This document shows, piece after piece, positions 42,563 to 51,313 of a stretch of DNA of 58,852 nucleotides. This DNA comes from Peptococcaceae bacterium (GTDB lineage: Bacteria; Bacillota; Desulfotomaculia; Desulfotomaculales; Desulfocucumaceae). The position numbers and the translations under genes were made by a program. The notes below the pieces were generated by a model. That model made no database searches and had not been told where the DNA came from. It saw only the letters and a program-made list of their open reading frames with translations. How positions within the stretch are numbered: the stretch's first letter is position 1; each line of letters begins with the position of its first letter. The stretch is taken from NCBI GenBank assembly GCA_023512435.1, contig JAILZP010000020.1:1-58852 (forward strand), in the 5' to 3' direction.

Positions 42563-43714
42563 ATGTCCGGACAATACATGGTTTCCAGGGATGACTGGTC
42601 TCTGCACCGCAAGGGGGAGATCGACCGCCAGCGCCACCGGGAAAAGGTCAAGGAAGCGATAAAGAAAAACCTGGCCGACGTGGTGAGCGAGGAAAGCATC
42701 ATCCTTTCGGACGGGAGCAAGGTGATCAGGGTGCCTATCAGGTCCCTTGACGAGTACCACTTCCGGTTTGACCCGGGGAAAAAGAAGCACGCCGGCCAGG
42801 GAGACGGCAAAAGCAATGTGGGGGATGTCTTGGGGTCTGAGCCCCAGCAGGGAAGCGGCAAGGGCAAGGGGGCCGGGGAGGAGCCGGGCCTGGATTATTA
42901 CGAGACCGATATCACCATTGACGAGCTGGCGGAGATGATCTTCGAAGACCTGGGACTGCCCAACCTGGAACAAAAGAAAAAGCCGGATCTTTCCTCGGAA
43001 TCCCTGGAGTTCAAGGATGTCAGGAAAACTGGGATATCCGGAAACATAGACCGCAAGCGGACCATATACGAGGTGCTGAAACGCAACGCCCTGGGCGGAA
43101 AGCCCGGACTTTACGGCATAAAGAAAGACGACCTGCGTTTTAAAACCTGGGAAAAGACATATAAGTACGAATCCAGCGCCGTTGTCCTGGCCATGATGGA
43201 CACCTCGGGGTCCATGGGCGCGTACGAGAAGTATATCGCCCGCAGTTTTTTCTTCTGGATGGTCAGGTTTTTGAGGACCAAATACCAGAATGTGCACATC
43301 GTTTTTCTGGCCCACCACGTGGAGGCCAGGGAAACCACCGAGGAGGAGTTTTTCACCAAGGGCGCCAGCGGGGGAACGCGCTGTTCCTCGGTGTACCGCC
43401 TGGCCCTGGATATAATTGAAAAGAGATACAGCCCCCAGGATTACAACATCTATGCCTTCCATTTCTCCGACGGGGATAACCTGGCTTCGGACAACGACCT
43501 GTGTGTCAGGCTGGTGGGCGAACTTCTGACCAAGTGCAACCTGGTGGGGTACGGGGAGATTGAGGGCCCCTACTACTACACCAGCACCCTGAGGTCGGCT
43601 TTCAAAAAAATAACCGACCCAAAATTTACGGCGGTGGTCATAAAGGACAAGAGCGGCGTCTACCCCGCCCTTAAAAAATTCTTTTCCCCGGGACCGGAAA
43701 ACGTCAGGGCGTAA
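42563..43714 (+). CDS. yhbH: YhbH/DUF444 sporulation protein
   Basis: 383 residues from ATG 42563 after AGGAGGG. Conserved N-terminal region (SRDDWSLHRKGEIDRQRHREKVKEAI, DGSKVIRVPIRSLDEYHFRF), a Gly/Lys-rich linker, then a von Willebrand-A-type domain with the metal site DTSGSMG and HFSDGDNL. YhbH-type proteins are co-expressed with PrkA and SpoVR in sporulating and stationary bacteria. The three genes usually lie together; here yhbH is 22.9 kb from prkA and 7.6 kb from spoVR. Confidence 0.92.
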   Translation: MSGQYMVSRDDWSLHRKGEIDRQRHREKVKEAIKKNLADVVSEESIILSDGSKVIRVPIRSLDEYHFRFDPGKKKHAGQGDGKSNVGDVLGSEPQQGSGKGKGAGEEPGLDYYETDITIDELAEMIFEDLGLPNLEQKKKPDLSSESLEFKDVRKTGISGNIDRKRTIYEVLKRNALGGKPGLYGIKKDDLRFKTWEKTYKYESSAVVLAMMDTSGSMGAYEKYIARSFFFWMVRFLRTKYQNVHIVFLAHHVEARETTEEEFFTKGASGGTRCSSVYRLALDIIEKRYSPQDYNIYAFHFSDGDNLASDNDLCVRLVGELLTKCNLVGYGEIEGPYYYTSTLRSAFKKITDPKFTAVVIKDKSGVYPALKKFFSPGPENVRA

Positions 43715-43889
43715 GAGGAAGAGAACGGGGGAAAAAACGGGAGCATTGGACCGAATACTTGATCATAAATGCTGCCTAATCAGAATGGGGGTGTTAACTA
43801 ACCTAAACAGAGCTTGACGAAAAAAGGGTTTTAATCCAAAGTGTTGTTAGGAAGCCCGTCTAGGCGTAGAGAACAGGAAGTGCATACCC

Positions 43890-44291
43890 GTGGAAGTCAT
43901 AAGCATCACTCCCAGCTCGCCTCTGTGCCGGACTTTTGAGGACGACGAGCTGTTGTGTTTCGCCTGGATTTCCGATCTGCTGGACTGCAACTTCAACGGC
44001 ATCCTGGACAACGGTGAACTGGCAGCCAGAATCGCGTGGCAACTTGATCCCCCCTGGTGTCCGGAAAAGGGCGTGGTGGGCATAGTATCGGTGGAAACGC
44101 TGCCCAGATACCGGAGGCGGGGTTACGCCAGGGCGCTGGTGGATTACGTGCGCCAGAAACACCCCGACCGGCCGGTGGTGTTTGAGTTGAACACACCCTG
44201 GGCCTTCCAGTTCTGGAAGCGGTACGAACCCGATTTCCTGGGCAGGGGCAGGGGATACTCCAGCCTGATGAAGCTTCTCCCCCTGGGCTAG
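43890..44291 (+). CDS. GNAT-family acetyltransferase
   Basis: 133 residues from GTG 43890. The acetyl-CoA motif A region VSVETLPRYRRRGYARALVDYVRQ is clear; the N-terminal third is short for the fold, and a C-terminal FWKRYEPDFLGRGRGY follows. Substrate unknown. Lies between yhbH and a minus-strand aminotransferase-like gene, with no visible operon partner. Confidence 0.72.
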   Translation: MEVISITPSSPLCRTFEDDELLCFAWISDLLDCNFNGILDNGELAARIAWQLDPPWCPEKGVVGIVSVETLPRYRRRGYARALVDYVRQKHPDRPVVFELNTPWAFQFWKRYEPDFLGRGRGYSSLMKLLPLG

Positions 44292-44391
44292 GCGGCCCGT
44301 GCCGCTTAAAAAACAGGTCAGGAAAGAAATCCTGGTCTTTTTGTTTTTTCAAGATCTTGTTCAAACAAGTTTGCTTTTGTTTGGTTTTTCA

Positions 44392-45600
44392 CTATTGCCT
44401 GGCGAAATGGCTGATCACTCTGCAGACAGCGGTTATGACGTCTTCCACGTCCCGGTCGGTCATGGCCGGATATATAGGCAGGCAGATCAGGTTTTCATAA
44501 ATCTCCTCGGCCGCCGGGCAGAGGCTGTCCGTGATGGTGCACACGTCCGGGTGGCCGATCCAGAGATAGTATGGTTGCAGGTGCACCGGCAGGTACATGA
44601 CATCCAGGCCGATGTTCTCTTTTTGAATGGCCTCGAATACCTCCCTGCGGCCGGCTAGGGTCCCGGGCCTGAGGCGCAGGGGATAGAGGTCCCAGGAGGG
44701 TTCAGCCCCGTCCACGGGTTGCGGGGTGACAAGCTGTTCAAGTTGCTGAAAGGCCCTGGTGTATTTTCCGGCGATCTCCGCCCGCCGCTTCAGGAAGAGG
44801 CCGGCTTTTTTCAGCTGGGAAAGGCCCAGGGCCGCCTGCATCTCGGTCATGCGGTAATTGTACCCCAGGTCCTGCATCTCCCGGTGCCAGGGCCCGGGGT
44901 ATTTGGTCAGCCTTTCCCTGTCCCGGACCATTCCCCCGTCCCGGAACATGGCCAGCCAGCGGGCGGTTTCCCCGTCGTCGGTGACCACCATGCCTCCCTC
45001 GCCGGTAGTCACACCCTGCGTTCCGGAAAAGCTGAACACCCCCATGTGGCCGTATCTTCCCGTCATTTTGCCCCGGTAAAGGGCGCCCAGGGAGCGGGTG
45101 GCGTCTTCAATCACCAGGAGGTCCCTTTTCCGGGCGATTTCCATGAGCCGGTCCAGTTGGCAGGGAAAACCCCCGTAGTGGGTGATGATCATGGCCCTGG
45201 TGCGCTCGGTCAGCCTGGCCTGGACCTGGTCCGGGTCCAGGGTCATGGTGGACGGGGAAACGTCGGTAAAGATGGGCACGGCCTTCTGGTACAGGATGCA
45301 GTTGGTGGAAGCCGGGTGAGTCAGGGGCGGGGCGATAACCTCCTCCTGGGGTCCGATCCCGCCCGCCATGAGGGCGATATGCAGTCCCGCCGCGCCGCTG
45401 GATACCGCCACCGCGTATTTTGACCCGGTGTAGGAAGCGAAGGCCTCTTCAAACCTGGAAACGGCGCTGCCCATGGACAGCACGTCCCCCTTCAAGGTTT
45501 CGGTGACCGACCGGATGTCGTCCTGGTCTATCATGGGCAGGGCAAAGGGCAGGAAACTTTCCCGCACCGGTTTGCCTCCCGCCGCCGCCGGGGTGTTCAT
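44392..45600 (-). CDS. DegT/DnrJ/EryC1/StrS-family protein lacking PLP lysine
   Basis: 402 residues from ATG 45600 (AGGAGGAAAAG upstream). The fold I PLP family is clear: AVAVSSGAAGLHIAL, PLTHPASTNCILY, VIEDATRSLGALYRG, FSFSGTQGVTTGEGG, and GYNYRMTEMQAALGLSQL. The position of the Schiff-base lysine in FSF-x3-K-x-x-T-T-G-E-G-G is occupied by Gln195. Family members without the Lys include sugar 3-dehydratases with His there and some non-enzymatic forms; with Gln, ordinary transamination is unlikely. Function unknown, despite a normal length and intact rest of the site. Confidence 0.85.
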   Translation of the reverse strand: MNTPAAAGGKPVRESFLPFALPMIDQDDIRSVTETLKGDVLSMGSAVSRFEEAFASYTGSKYAVAVSSGAAGLHIALMAGGIGPQEEVIAPPLTHPASTNCILYQKAVPIFTDVSPSTMTLDPDQVQARLTERTRAMIITHYGGFPCQLDRLMEIARKRDLLVIEDATRSLGALYRGKMTGRYGHMGVFSFSGTQGVTTGEGGMVVTDDGETARWLAMFRDGGMVRDRERLTKYPGPWHREMQDLGYNYRMTEMQAALGLSQLKKAGLFLKRRAEIAGKYTRAFQQLEQLVTPQPVDGAEPSWDLYPLRLRPGTLAGRREVFEAIQKENIGLDVMYLPVHLQPYYLWIGHPDVCTITDSLCPAAEEIYENLICLPIYPAMTDRDVEDVITAVCRVISHFARQ

Positions 45601-45771
45601 AATCTTTTCCTCCTGTAATTTACTGCCGGATCAATCCGCCGCCCGGAATTAAACCCGGCCAACAATATTTATTCAAGGTATTGTGCCGGAACCCTTCAAT
45701 AATCATTCCGCAGCCAATGGCCGGCGGCCTGTTCCCAGGCTCTCTGCGTGTTCTCCCGCGGATAATTAGAA

Positions 45772-45828
45772 TTGACAAAATGGCTTGCCGGTGATATTAA
45801 TATATTCAAATAAATGTTTTAATGAATG
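45772..45828 (+). promoter_or_regulatory. cadC promoter and CadC-type operator
   Basis: TTGACA (45772-45777), 17-bp spacer, TATTAA (45795-45800). Just downstream, ATTCAAATAAATG...TTAATGAAT (about 45802-45827) is an imperfect dyad resembling CadC/CzrA operators. Confidence 0.6.
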
Positions 45829-45829
45829 G

Positions 45830-46204
45830 GTGGACTGTTCAGTGGACGATGTTTGCGATATCTTCTGTTCCGACCGGGAAAAGGTGGACCGGATCAGAAA
45901 GCGGGTGGCCGTTACCGGGGGAATGGCCCGGATTTTCAAGGCCCTGGCGGACGACACCAGGCTCAAGATAATTTACGCCCTGTCCCTGGAGGAGCTGTGC
46001 GTCTGCGACGTGGCGGGGATCATAGGCAGTTCGGTGGCCACGGCCTCGCATCACCTCAGGTTCCTGAGGAACACCGGGCTGGCCAGGTACCGCCGGAAGG
46101 GGAAGCTGGTGTTTTACAGTCTCCGGGACGAGTGCGTCAGGGAAATAATCAACATTGCCCTGGAACACGGGCGGCATGACGGGAGAGACAGTGATGAACG
46201 GTAG
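45830..46204 (+). CDS. cadC: CadC/ArsR-family metal sensor
   Basis: 124 residues from GTG 45830, consistent with CadC start positions; the frame is open upstream to 45785. CadC features: N-terminal Cys residues DCSVDDVCDIFC, the alpha3 metal motif ELCVCDVAGIIG, recognition helix TASHHLRFLRNTGL, and wing RRKGKLVFYSL. With the N-terminal Cys plus CVC it should sense Cd, Pb or Zn. The P-type ATPase starts within its last 11 bases, giving a cadC-cadA unit. Confidence 0.9.
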   Translation: MDCSVDDVCDIFCSDREKVDRIRKRVAVTGGMARIFKALADDTRLKIIYALSLEELCVCDVAGIIGSSVATASHHLRFLRNTGLARYRRKGKLVFYSLRDECVREIINIALEHGRHDGRDSDER

Positions 46205-48338
46205 GCGGGCCGCCGGGGCCGCAAGTGACACAACGGCCGTCCGAAGGCCGGAGGTGAAGACAACCTGCCTCCGCCTTGCAGGCCTGGACTGCGCGGACTG
46301 CGCCGTCAAACTGGAAAAAAGGATTGCTTCCCTGGAAGGCGTGGAGGCGGTTGACGTCAATTTCGGGTCCGGGAAAATGAACGTGGTCCACACCGCTTCC
46401 GTGGAGGCCGTAATCAAGGCGGTCAGTGATTCCGGCTACGGCGCCTCCCTGTGGCCGGCAGACTCCGGCGGGGACCCGCCATTGGGCCGGGAGAAAATGG
46501 CAAGGCTGGCCGGCACCGCTTTATCCGGGATCTTCCTGGCGGCGGGCGCCGCCGCCGGCGGGGAGGCGTCCGTCTGGCTTTATCTGCTGGCCATCCTCAC
46601 CGGTGGTTTCCCGGTCTTTAAAAGCGGCCTTTACGCCGCCAGGTCCCTGGTTTTGGACATGAATTTCCTGATGACGGCCGCCGTTATCGGCGCCGCGGCC
46701 ATAGGCGAGTGGTCCGAAGGGGCGGCCGTGGTGTTTCTGTTTTCCCTGGGCAACCTTCTTCAGACCTACACCTTTGACAAGACCCGCAACTCCATCCGGG
46801 CGCTGATGGACCTTTCGCCCAGGGAAGCCCTGGTCAGGCGGGACGGCACGGAAATAACCCTGCCGTTGGATCAGATCAGGCCGGGGGACACTGTTATGGT
46901 GAAGCCCGGCCAGAAAATTCCGGCGGACGGGAAGGTGAGGGAGGGCAGTTCAACGGTGAACCAGGCCCCCATCACCGGGGAGTCGGAGCCGGTGGAGAAG
47001 GTCCCCGGCGACCGTGTGTATGCGGGGACAATCAACGGGCAGGGGGCCCTGGAGGTGGAGGTTGCCCGCTGTGCCGCGGACAGCACCCTTTCCCGCATCA
47101 TCAGCCTGGTGGAGGAAGCCCGGGAACAGAAGGCTCCTTCCCAGCAGATGGTGGACAGATTTGCCCGCTACTACACCCCGGCCGTTCTGCTGGGGGCCGT
47201 GGCGGTGGCCGTTTTGCCGTCCCTGTTGTTTCACCGTCCCTTCGTCCCCTGGTTTGAAAAAGCCCTCATTCTCCTGGTCATCGCGTGTCCCTGCGCCCTG
47301 GTGATCTCCACTCCGGTATCCATTATCTCGGCCATCGGCAGCGCGGCCCGGAAGGGCGTGCTGTTCAAGGGCGGGGTCCACCTGGAGGAGGCCGGATCCG
47401 TTAAAATAGTGGCTTTTGACAAAACGGGCACCCTGACCCGCGGGAAGCCGGAGGTTACTGACGTAATCGCCGCCGAAGGAGTGTCCCCGGAACGGGTTCT
47501 CGGCATAGCGGCCGCCGTCGAGAAATTTTCGGAGCACCATCTGGCCGGAGCGATTCTGGAAAAGGCGGCCGAACAAAAACTGGAAGCGCCCCCCGCCACC
47601 GGCTTCAGATCCTTTGCCGGAAAGGGCGCCTGCGCCGAAATCGGCGGCAGGACCTTTTACGTGGGGAACGACAGGCTGTTTCGGGACCTGGGGGCCGATA
47701 CAGGGCGGTGGCGGATCTCCATCGAAAGGCTGCTGGCGGACGGGAAAACCGTGGTGATGGTGGGTACAGGGGAGGGGATCAGCGGAATAATCGCCGCCGC
47801 CGACCGGGTAAGGCCGCACAGCCGGGCGGCCGTTGCCGCCCTGACCCGGGCGGGGGTTGAAAAAGTAGTCATGCTTACCGGAGACAACCGGAAGACCGCC
47901 GGGGCCGTGGCCAGGGAAGTGGGAGTGGATGACTTCAGGGCCGAACTGCTGCCCCGGGATAAGCTTGAGGCCATCAGGCAGCTGAAATCCGGGGGCAAGG
48001 TGGCCATGGTGGGCGACGGCATCAATGACGCCCCGGCCCTGGCCGCTGCCGATGTGGGCATCGCCATGGGCGGGGCCGGGTCAGACGCGGCCATAGAAAC
48101 GGCGGACATAGCCCTCATGGCGGATGACCTTTCCAGGCTGCCCTACGCCATCAAGCTGAGCCGGAAAGCCCTGGCCGTCATAAAGCAGAATATTCTTTTC
48201 TCTCTTTTGATCAAGGCGGCGTTCATCGCGGCCGCCCTTACGGGCCACGCCACCCTCTGGATGGCGGTGTTTGCGGACACCGGGGCTTCCCTGCTGGTCA
48301 CCTTGAACGGGATGAGGCTGATGCTGGTTAGGGAGTGA
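46194..48338 (+). CDS. cadA: Cd/Zn/Pb-exporting P1B-type ATPase (CadA/ZntA)
   Basis: 714 residues from ATG 46194 (GGGAGAG upstream). N-terminal HMA domain with GLDCADC, TM segments, phosphatase loop TGES (APITGESEPVEK), CPC membrane metal site IACPCALVIS, phosphorylation site DKTGTLTRG, HP motif SEHHL, and hinge GDGINDAPALAAAD. The CPC, HP and the N-domain are typical of P1B-2 pumps for Zn/Cd/Pb. Regulated by the adjacent CadC. Confidence 0.94.
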   Translation: MNGRRAAGAASDTTAVRRPEVKTTCLRLAGLDCADCAVKLEKRIASLEGVEAVDVNFGSGKMNVVHTASVEAVIKAVSDSGYGASLWPADSGGDPPLGREKMARLAGTALSGIFLAAGAAAGGEASVWLYLLAILTGGFPVFKSGLYAARSLVLDMNFLMTAAVIGAAAIGEWSEGAAVVFLFSLGNLLQTYTFDKTRNSIRALMDLSPREALVRRDGTEITLPLDQIRPGDTVMVKPGQKIPADGKVREGSSTVNQAPITGESEPVEKVPGDRVYAGTINGQGALEVEVARCAADSTLSRIISLVEEAREQKAPSQQMVDRFARYYTPAVLLGAVAVAVLPSLLFHRPFVPWFEKALILLVIACPCALVISTPVSIISAIGSAARKGVLFKGGVHLEEAGSVKIVAFDKTGTLTRGKPEVTDVIAAEGVSPERVLGIAAAVEKFSEHHLAGAILEKAAEQKLEAPPATGFRSFAGKGACAEIGGRTFYVGNDRLFRDLGADTGRWRISIERLLADGKTVVMVGTGEGISGIIAAADRVRPHSRAAVAALTRAGVEKVVMLTGDNRKTAGAVAREVGVDDFRAELLPRDKLEAIRQLKSGGKVAMVGDGINDAPALAAADVGIAMGGAGSDAAIETADIALMADDLSRLPYAIKLSRKALAVIKQNILFSLLIKAAFIAAALTGHATLWMAVFADTGASLLVTLNGMRLMLVRE

Positions 48339-48431
48339 CATGCCGCGCTAAAAAGTTAACCTGAGTTGAAATAAGATAATGCGAACCTGGGAAACTAATC
48401 CCCAGTCCCTGATTCGAATTCATATTTGTAA

Positions 48432-48460
48432 TTGACACAGGTATGCCCCTGGATTATATT
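48432..48460 (+). promoter_or_regulatory. Sigma-A promoter for ubiX
   Basis: TTGACA (48432-48437), 17-bp spacer, TATATT (48455-48460). Confidence 0.72.
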
Positions 48461-48551
48461 TGACTTGTTCCAACAGGAACGGGCGGAACCGGCCGGTCCA
48501 ACCCGGACCGCGTCGCACCGGAGATATTCCCGGCCGAAAGGAGCAGAAATT

Positions 48552-49109
48552 TTGAAGCTGGTTGTAGCCATCAGCGGAGCCTCGGGCGCCATATACGGGA
48601 TAAGGATACTGGAGGAATTGAAGAAAGCGGGGGTGGAATCCCACCTGGTGATCAGCAGGTGGGGAAAGGTTACCATCGCCAGGGAAACCGGTTATACCCC
48701 GGAGAAGGTGCAGGCTTTGGCCGGTTTTTATTACGATGCCGATAACCTGGGGGCCGCCATATCCAGCGGGTCCTTTAAATGCGAGGGCATGATCGTGGCC
48801 CCCTGCAGCATGAAAACTTTGGCCGCCATTGCCGGCGGATTCTCCCAGGACCTTATCGCCAGGGCGGCTGATGTCGCCTTGAAGGAAAAAAGAAAGCTGG
48901 TGCTGATGGTCCGGGAGACCCCGCTGAGCCCCATCCACCTGGAAAATATGCTCAAACTGTCCCGCATCGGGGCGGTGATCATGCCTCCGGTGCCGGCCTT
49001 TTACACAAACCCACGCTCGCTGGACGATGTTATCAGTCAGGCGGTGGGAAGGGCCCTGGAACAGTTCGGCATAGAGATTAACGCCCCGGACCGGTGGCAG
49101 GGCATATAG
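48552..49109 (+). CDS. ubiX: UbiX-family flavin prenyltransferase
   Basis: 185 residues from TTG 48552 after AAAGGAG. N-terminal flavin motif VVAISGASGAIYGIRILEEL, then the conserved APCSMKTLAAIAGGFSQDLIARAADVALKE and LVRE-like LMVRETPLSPIHLENMLKLS, and MPPVPAFY. UbiX makes prenylated FMN, the cofactor of UbiD-type decarboxylases. No UbiD partner is in the window, so it may serve a distant gene. Confidence 0.92.
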   Translation: MKLVVAISGASGAIYGIRILEELKKAGVESHLVISRWGKVTIARETGYTPEKVQALAGFYYDADNLGAAISSGSFKCEGMIVAPCSMKTLAAIAGGFSQDLIARAADVALKEKRKLVLMVRETPLSPIHLENMLKLSRIGAVIMPPVPAFYTNPRSLDDVISQAVGRALEQFGIEINAPDRWQGI

Positions 49110-49183
49110 GACCGGACCGTAAAACGGGGCCGGCCCCGGAATCCGGAGTATTAACCAGACGAACAGGGAGGGAAATGGTGATT

Positions 49184-49642
49184 ATGTACGAAGCCAAACT
49201 GAAGGAAATGGGGATAAACCTGCCTCCGGTTCCGAAGCCGGTGGCCTCCTATGTCCCGGCGGTCCGGGCGGGTGAGTATGTGTACACCTCGGGCCAGCTC
49301 CCCTTTGCGGACGGGGAGATCAGGTACAGGGGCAAGGTGGGGGACGGGCTGTCCGAAGAAGACGGCTACGAGGCCGCGAAAATCTGCGCCATTAACTGTT
49401 TAAGCGCGGTGAAGGACCTGGCCGGAAGCCTGGACAACATTGAAAGGATTGTCAAAGTCACCGGTTTTGTCAACAGCGCCCCCGGCTTTGTCAGCCAGCC
49501 AAAGGTGGTCAACGGCGCTTCGGACCTGCTGGGCGAAGTGTTCGGGGAAGCCGGGAAACATGCCAGGGCGGCGGTGGGAGTCAGTGAACTGCCCCTGGGG
49601 GCGGCGGTGGAGATAGAAATGGTGGTCAAGCTGAAGGGTTAG
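49184..49642 (+). CDS. ridA: RidA family protein
   Basis: 152 residues from ATG 49184 (GGGAGGGA upstream; GTG 49178 is an alternative). YjgF/YER057c/UK114 family: VRAGEYVYTSGQLPFADGEI, INCLSAVKDLAGSLDNIERIVKVTGFVNS, and RAAVGVSELPLGAAVEIEMVVKL. The Arg of the RAAVGV region, needed for imine deaminase activity, is kept. This longer subfamily (about 150) is common in Proteobacteria and Firmicutes. It lies 75 bp after ubiX. Confidence 0.9.
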   Translation: MYEAKLKEMGINLPPVPKPVASYVPAVRAGEYVYTSGQLPFADGEIRYRGKVGDGLSEEDGYEAAKICAINCLSAVKDLAGSLDNIERIVKVTGFVNSAPGFVSQPKVVNGASDLLGEVFGEAGKHARAAVGVSELPLGAAVEIEMVVKLKG

Positions 49643-49853
49643 ATTACGAGTCATTGAAAATGCCTCATTGCAGGGGGACCGCTTACGAAAGTGATAACAG
49701 GTTCTTAACCGTGAGTGAAATTTACGCCTTACTATTTTTAAAATTGGGAGGCTTAAAAATACAATTCGTGCCGTAATGGTTGCTTTTCCATGTTCGCGCG
49801 GGTACAATATGGATAAAAGACGAACAATTCCTGAAATTCAGGACCGTGGGGGG

Positions 49854-50270
49854 ATGGCGGTGGCCCCTTTAGCTAAAATTGTGGAGAGTATAAAAAGCAG
49901 TCTCAATGCAATCGCCGACGAAGCCACCACTTTCAAGCTGGAGCCGTACCAGGGAGATTTGACCGGGGTGGACGGCTGGCTTGCTCCCGATGGTACTTTT
50001 TACGCGTGTAATTATTACGACCACCTGATATACGCGGATAAGCTGGTGGCCAGAATGGGATACAAAAAGGTCAACCGGTTTCCTCACGAGCTTAACGGGG
50101 AGTACACCCTGGAAAAAAACGGATGGGTGAAGGTGAGCCTGGGCAGGGTCGTGGTCCACAAGGAGATGCAACTGACCAAGAAGCAGCTGGACTTTCTCTT
50201 CGATTACTATGTGAGCAACAGCAGGGAAGAGGAGTTCATGGAGATCCTGGAGAAGTACGAAAACAACTGA
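49854..50270 (+). CDS. Conserved-looking protein, unknown function
   Basis: 138 residues if it starts at ATG 49854, after GTGGGGGG. The frame is open from 49776, but a TACAAT box at 49803-49808 suggests the transcript starts after ATG 49809. Sequence: a helical lead (KIVESIKSSLNAIADEATTF), WLAPDGTFYACNYYDHLIYADKL, and a C-terminal helix KKQLDFLFDYYV. I do not recognise the family. Preceded by its own promoter and followed by a terminator, so it is a single-gene unit. Confidence 0.68.
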   Translation: MAVAPLAKIVESIKSSLNAIADEATTFKLEPYQGDLTGVDGWLAPDGTFYACNYYDHLIYADKLVARMGYKKVNRFPHELNGEYTLEKNGWVKVSLGRVVVHKEMQLTKKQLDFLFDYYVSNSREEEFMEILEKYENN

Positions 50271-50291
50271 CCGGCTGTCAAGGATCGCAAT

Positions 50292-50316
50292 AGCCCCTTC
50301 AGGGGGCTTTAATTTT
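50292..50316 (+). terminator. Terminator
   Basis: AGCCCC / GGGGCT stem followed by TTAATTTT, 21 bp after the stop of the preceding gene. Confidence 0.75.
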
Positions 50317-50350
50317 AAGATTACCCAATTGCGGCCCGGGAGGGGCGCCC

Positions 50351-51220
50351 GTGAAGCTTCCGGCGCAGGTTACCGTAGTCGAGGTGGGACCGAGGGACGG
50401 CCTGCAGAATGAACCCTTCTTTTTGGAGACCGGCTTGAAGGCGGAACTGATAAACTGCCTTATTGAGGCCGGTTTTAAGCGGATTGAAGCCACCTCCTTC
50501 GTCCGCCCGGAATGGATACCCCAGCTCCGGGACGCCGAAGAGGTGCTGAAGCTGGTGGGCCGGCCGCCCGGGGTCAGGCTCAGCGCCCTGGTGCCGAACC
50601 TTAAGGGCTACCAGAGGGCGGTAAGCAGCGGCATTGCGGAAATAAACATGGTGGTTTCGGCCAGTGAACTGCACAACCGGAAAAACGTGAACCGCAGCAT
50701 AGAAGAGTCCCTGCGCGATTTTGCCCGCATCGCCGGGGCCGCCCGCGGTGACGGAATCCTGGTCAGGGGCAGCGTGGCTGTCTCTTTCGGCTGTCCTTAC
50801 CAGGGCGGGGTTGACCCGGGGAAGGTGATCGGCCTTGCTTCCGCCCTATGGGATATGGGCTGCTGCGAGGTGGTTCTGGCCGACACCATCGGGTGCGCCA
50901 ATCCGGTTCAGGTTTACAGGGTGGTGTCGGCAGTCCTGGAGAAAATACCCGGGATCTGCCTGGCGGCCCATTTTCACGACACCAGGGGCATGGGGCTGGC
51001 CAACGTGCTGGCGGCACTCCAGGCCGGGGTAGCCGTGTTCGACTCCTCCATCGGGGGCCTCGGCGGGTGCCCGTATGCCCCGGGCGCCCCGGGGAACATC
51101 GCCACCGAGGATCTGGTCAACATGCTGGCCGCGATGGACGTGGAAACCGGCATTGATCTGACCAGGGTAATAAAATGCGCGGACCGGCTTCAGCGGAAGG
51201 GAGAAAAACGGCTGAGATAA
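50351..51220 (+). CDS. Hydroxymethylglutaryl-CoA lyase-like enzyme
   Basis: 289 residues from GTG 50351. DRE-TIM family: VEVGPRDGLQNEP with the catalytic Arg-Asp, IEATSFVRPEWIPQL, FGCPYQGGV, LADTIGCANP, HFHDTRGMGLANVLAAL (metal His-x-His), and IGGLGGCPYAPGAPGNIATEDLV with the flexible-loop Cys. This is the HMG-CoA lyase signature and cleaves HMG-CoA to acetyl-CoA and acetoacetate in leucine breakdown, though lyases on related acyl-CoAs exist. Followed by a hairpin and spoVR. Confidence 0.9.
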   Translation: MKLPAQVTVVEVGPRDGLQNEPFFLETGLKAELINCLIEAGFKRIEATSFVRPEWIPQLRDAEEVLKLVGRPPGVRLSALVPNLKGYQRAVSSGIAEINMVVSASELHNRKNVNRSIEESLRDFARIAGAARGDGILVRGSVAVSFGCPYQGGVDPGKVIGLASALWDMGCCEVVLADTIGCANPVQVYRVVSAVLEKIPGICLAAHFHDTRGMGLANVLAALQAGVAVFDSSIGGLGGCPYAPGAPGNIATEDLVNMLAAMDVETGIDLTRVIKCADRLQRKGEKRLR

Positions 51221-51274
51221 AAAACAGGGCCGGACCTGTTCTGAATACGGCCCCAAATATCTTTAAATTTGTAC

Positions 51275-51313
51275 AACCCTCCCGGCATATGGTGTTATAT
51301 GGGGGGTTTTTTT
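51275..51313 (+). terminator. Terminator-like hairpin overlapping the spoVR ribosome site
   Basis: AACCCTCCC pairs with GGGGGGTT (51301-51308), then a T run leads directly into the spoVR ATG. It can end the upstream gene, but also hides the G-rich ribosome site of spoVR. Confidence 0.55.

Noticed and set aside
42434..43462. 342-residue minus-strand reading frame
   Set aside because: Shadow of yhbH; the plus-strand gene has a clear ribosome site and motifs.
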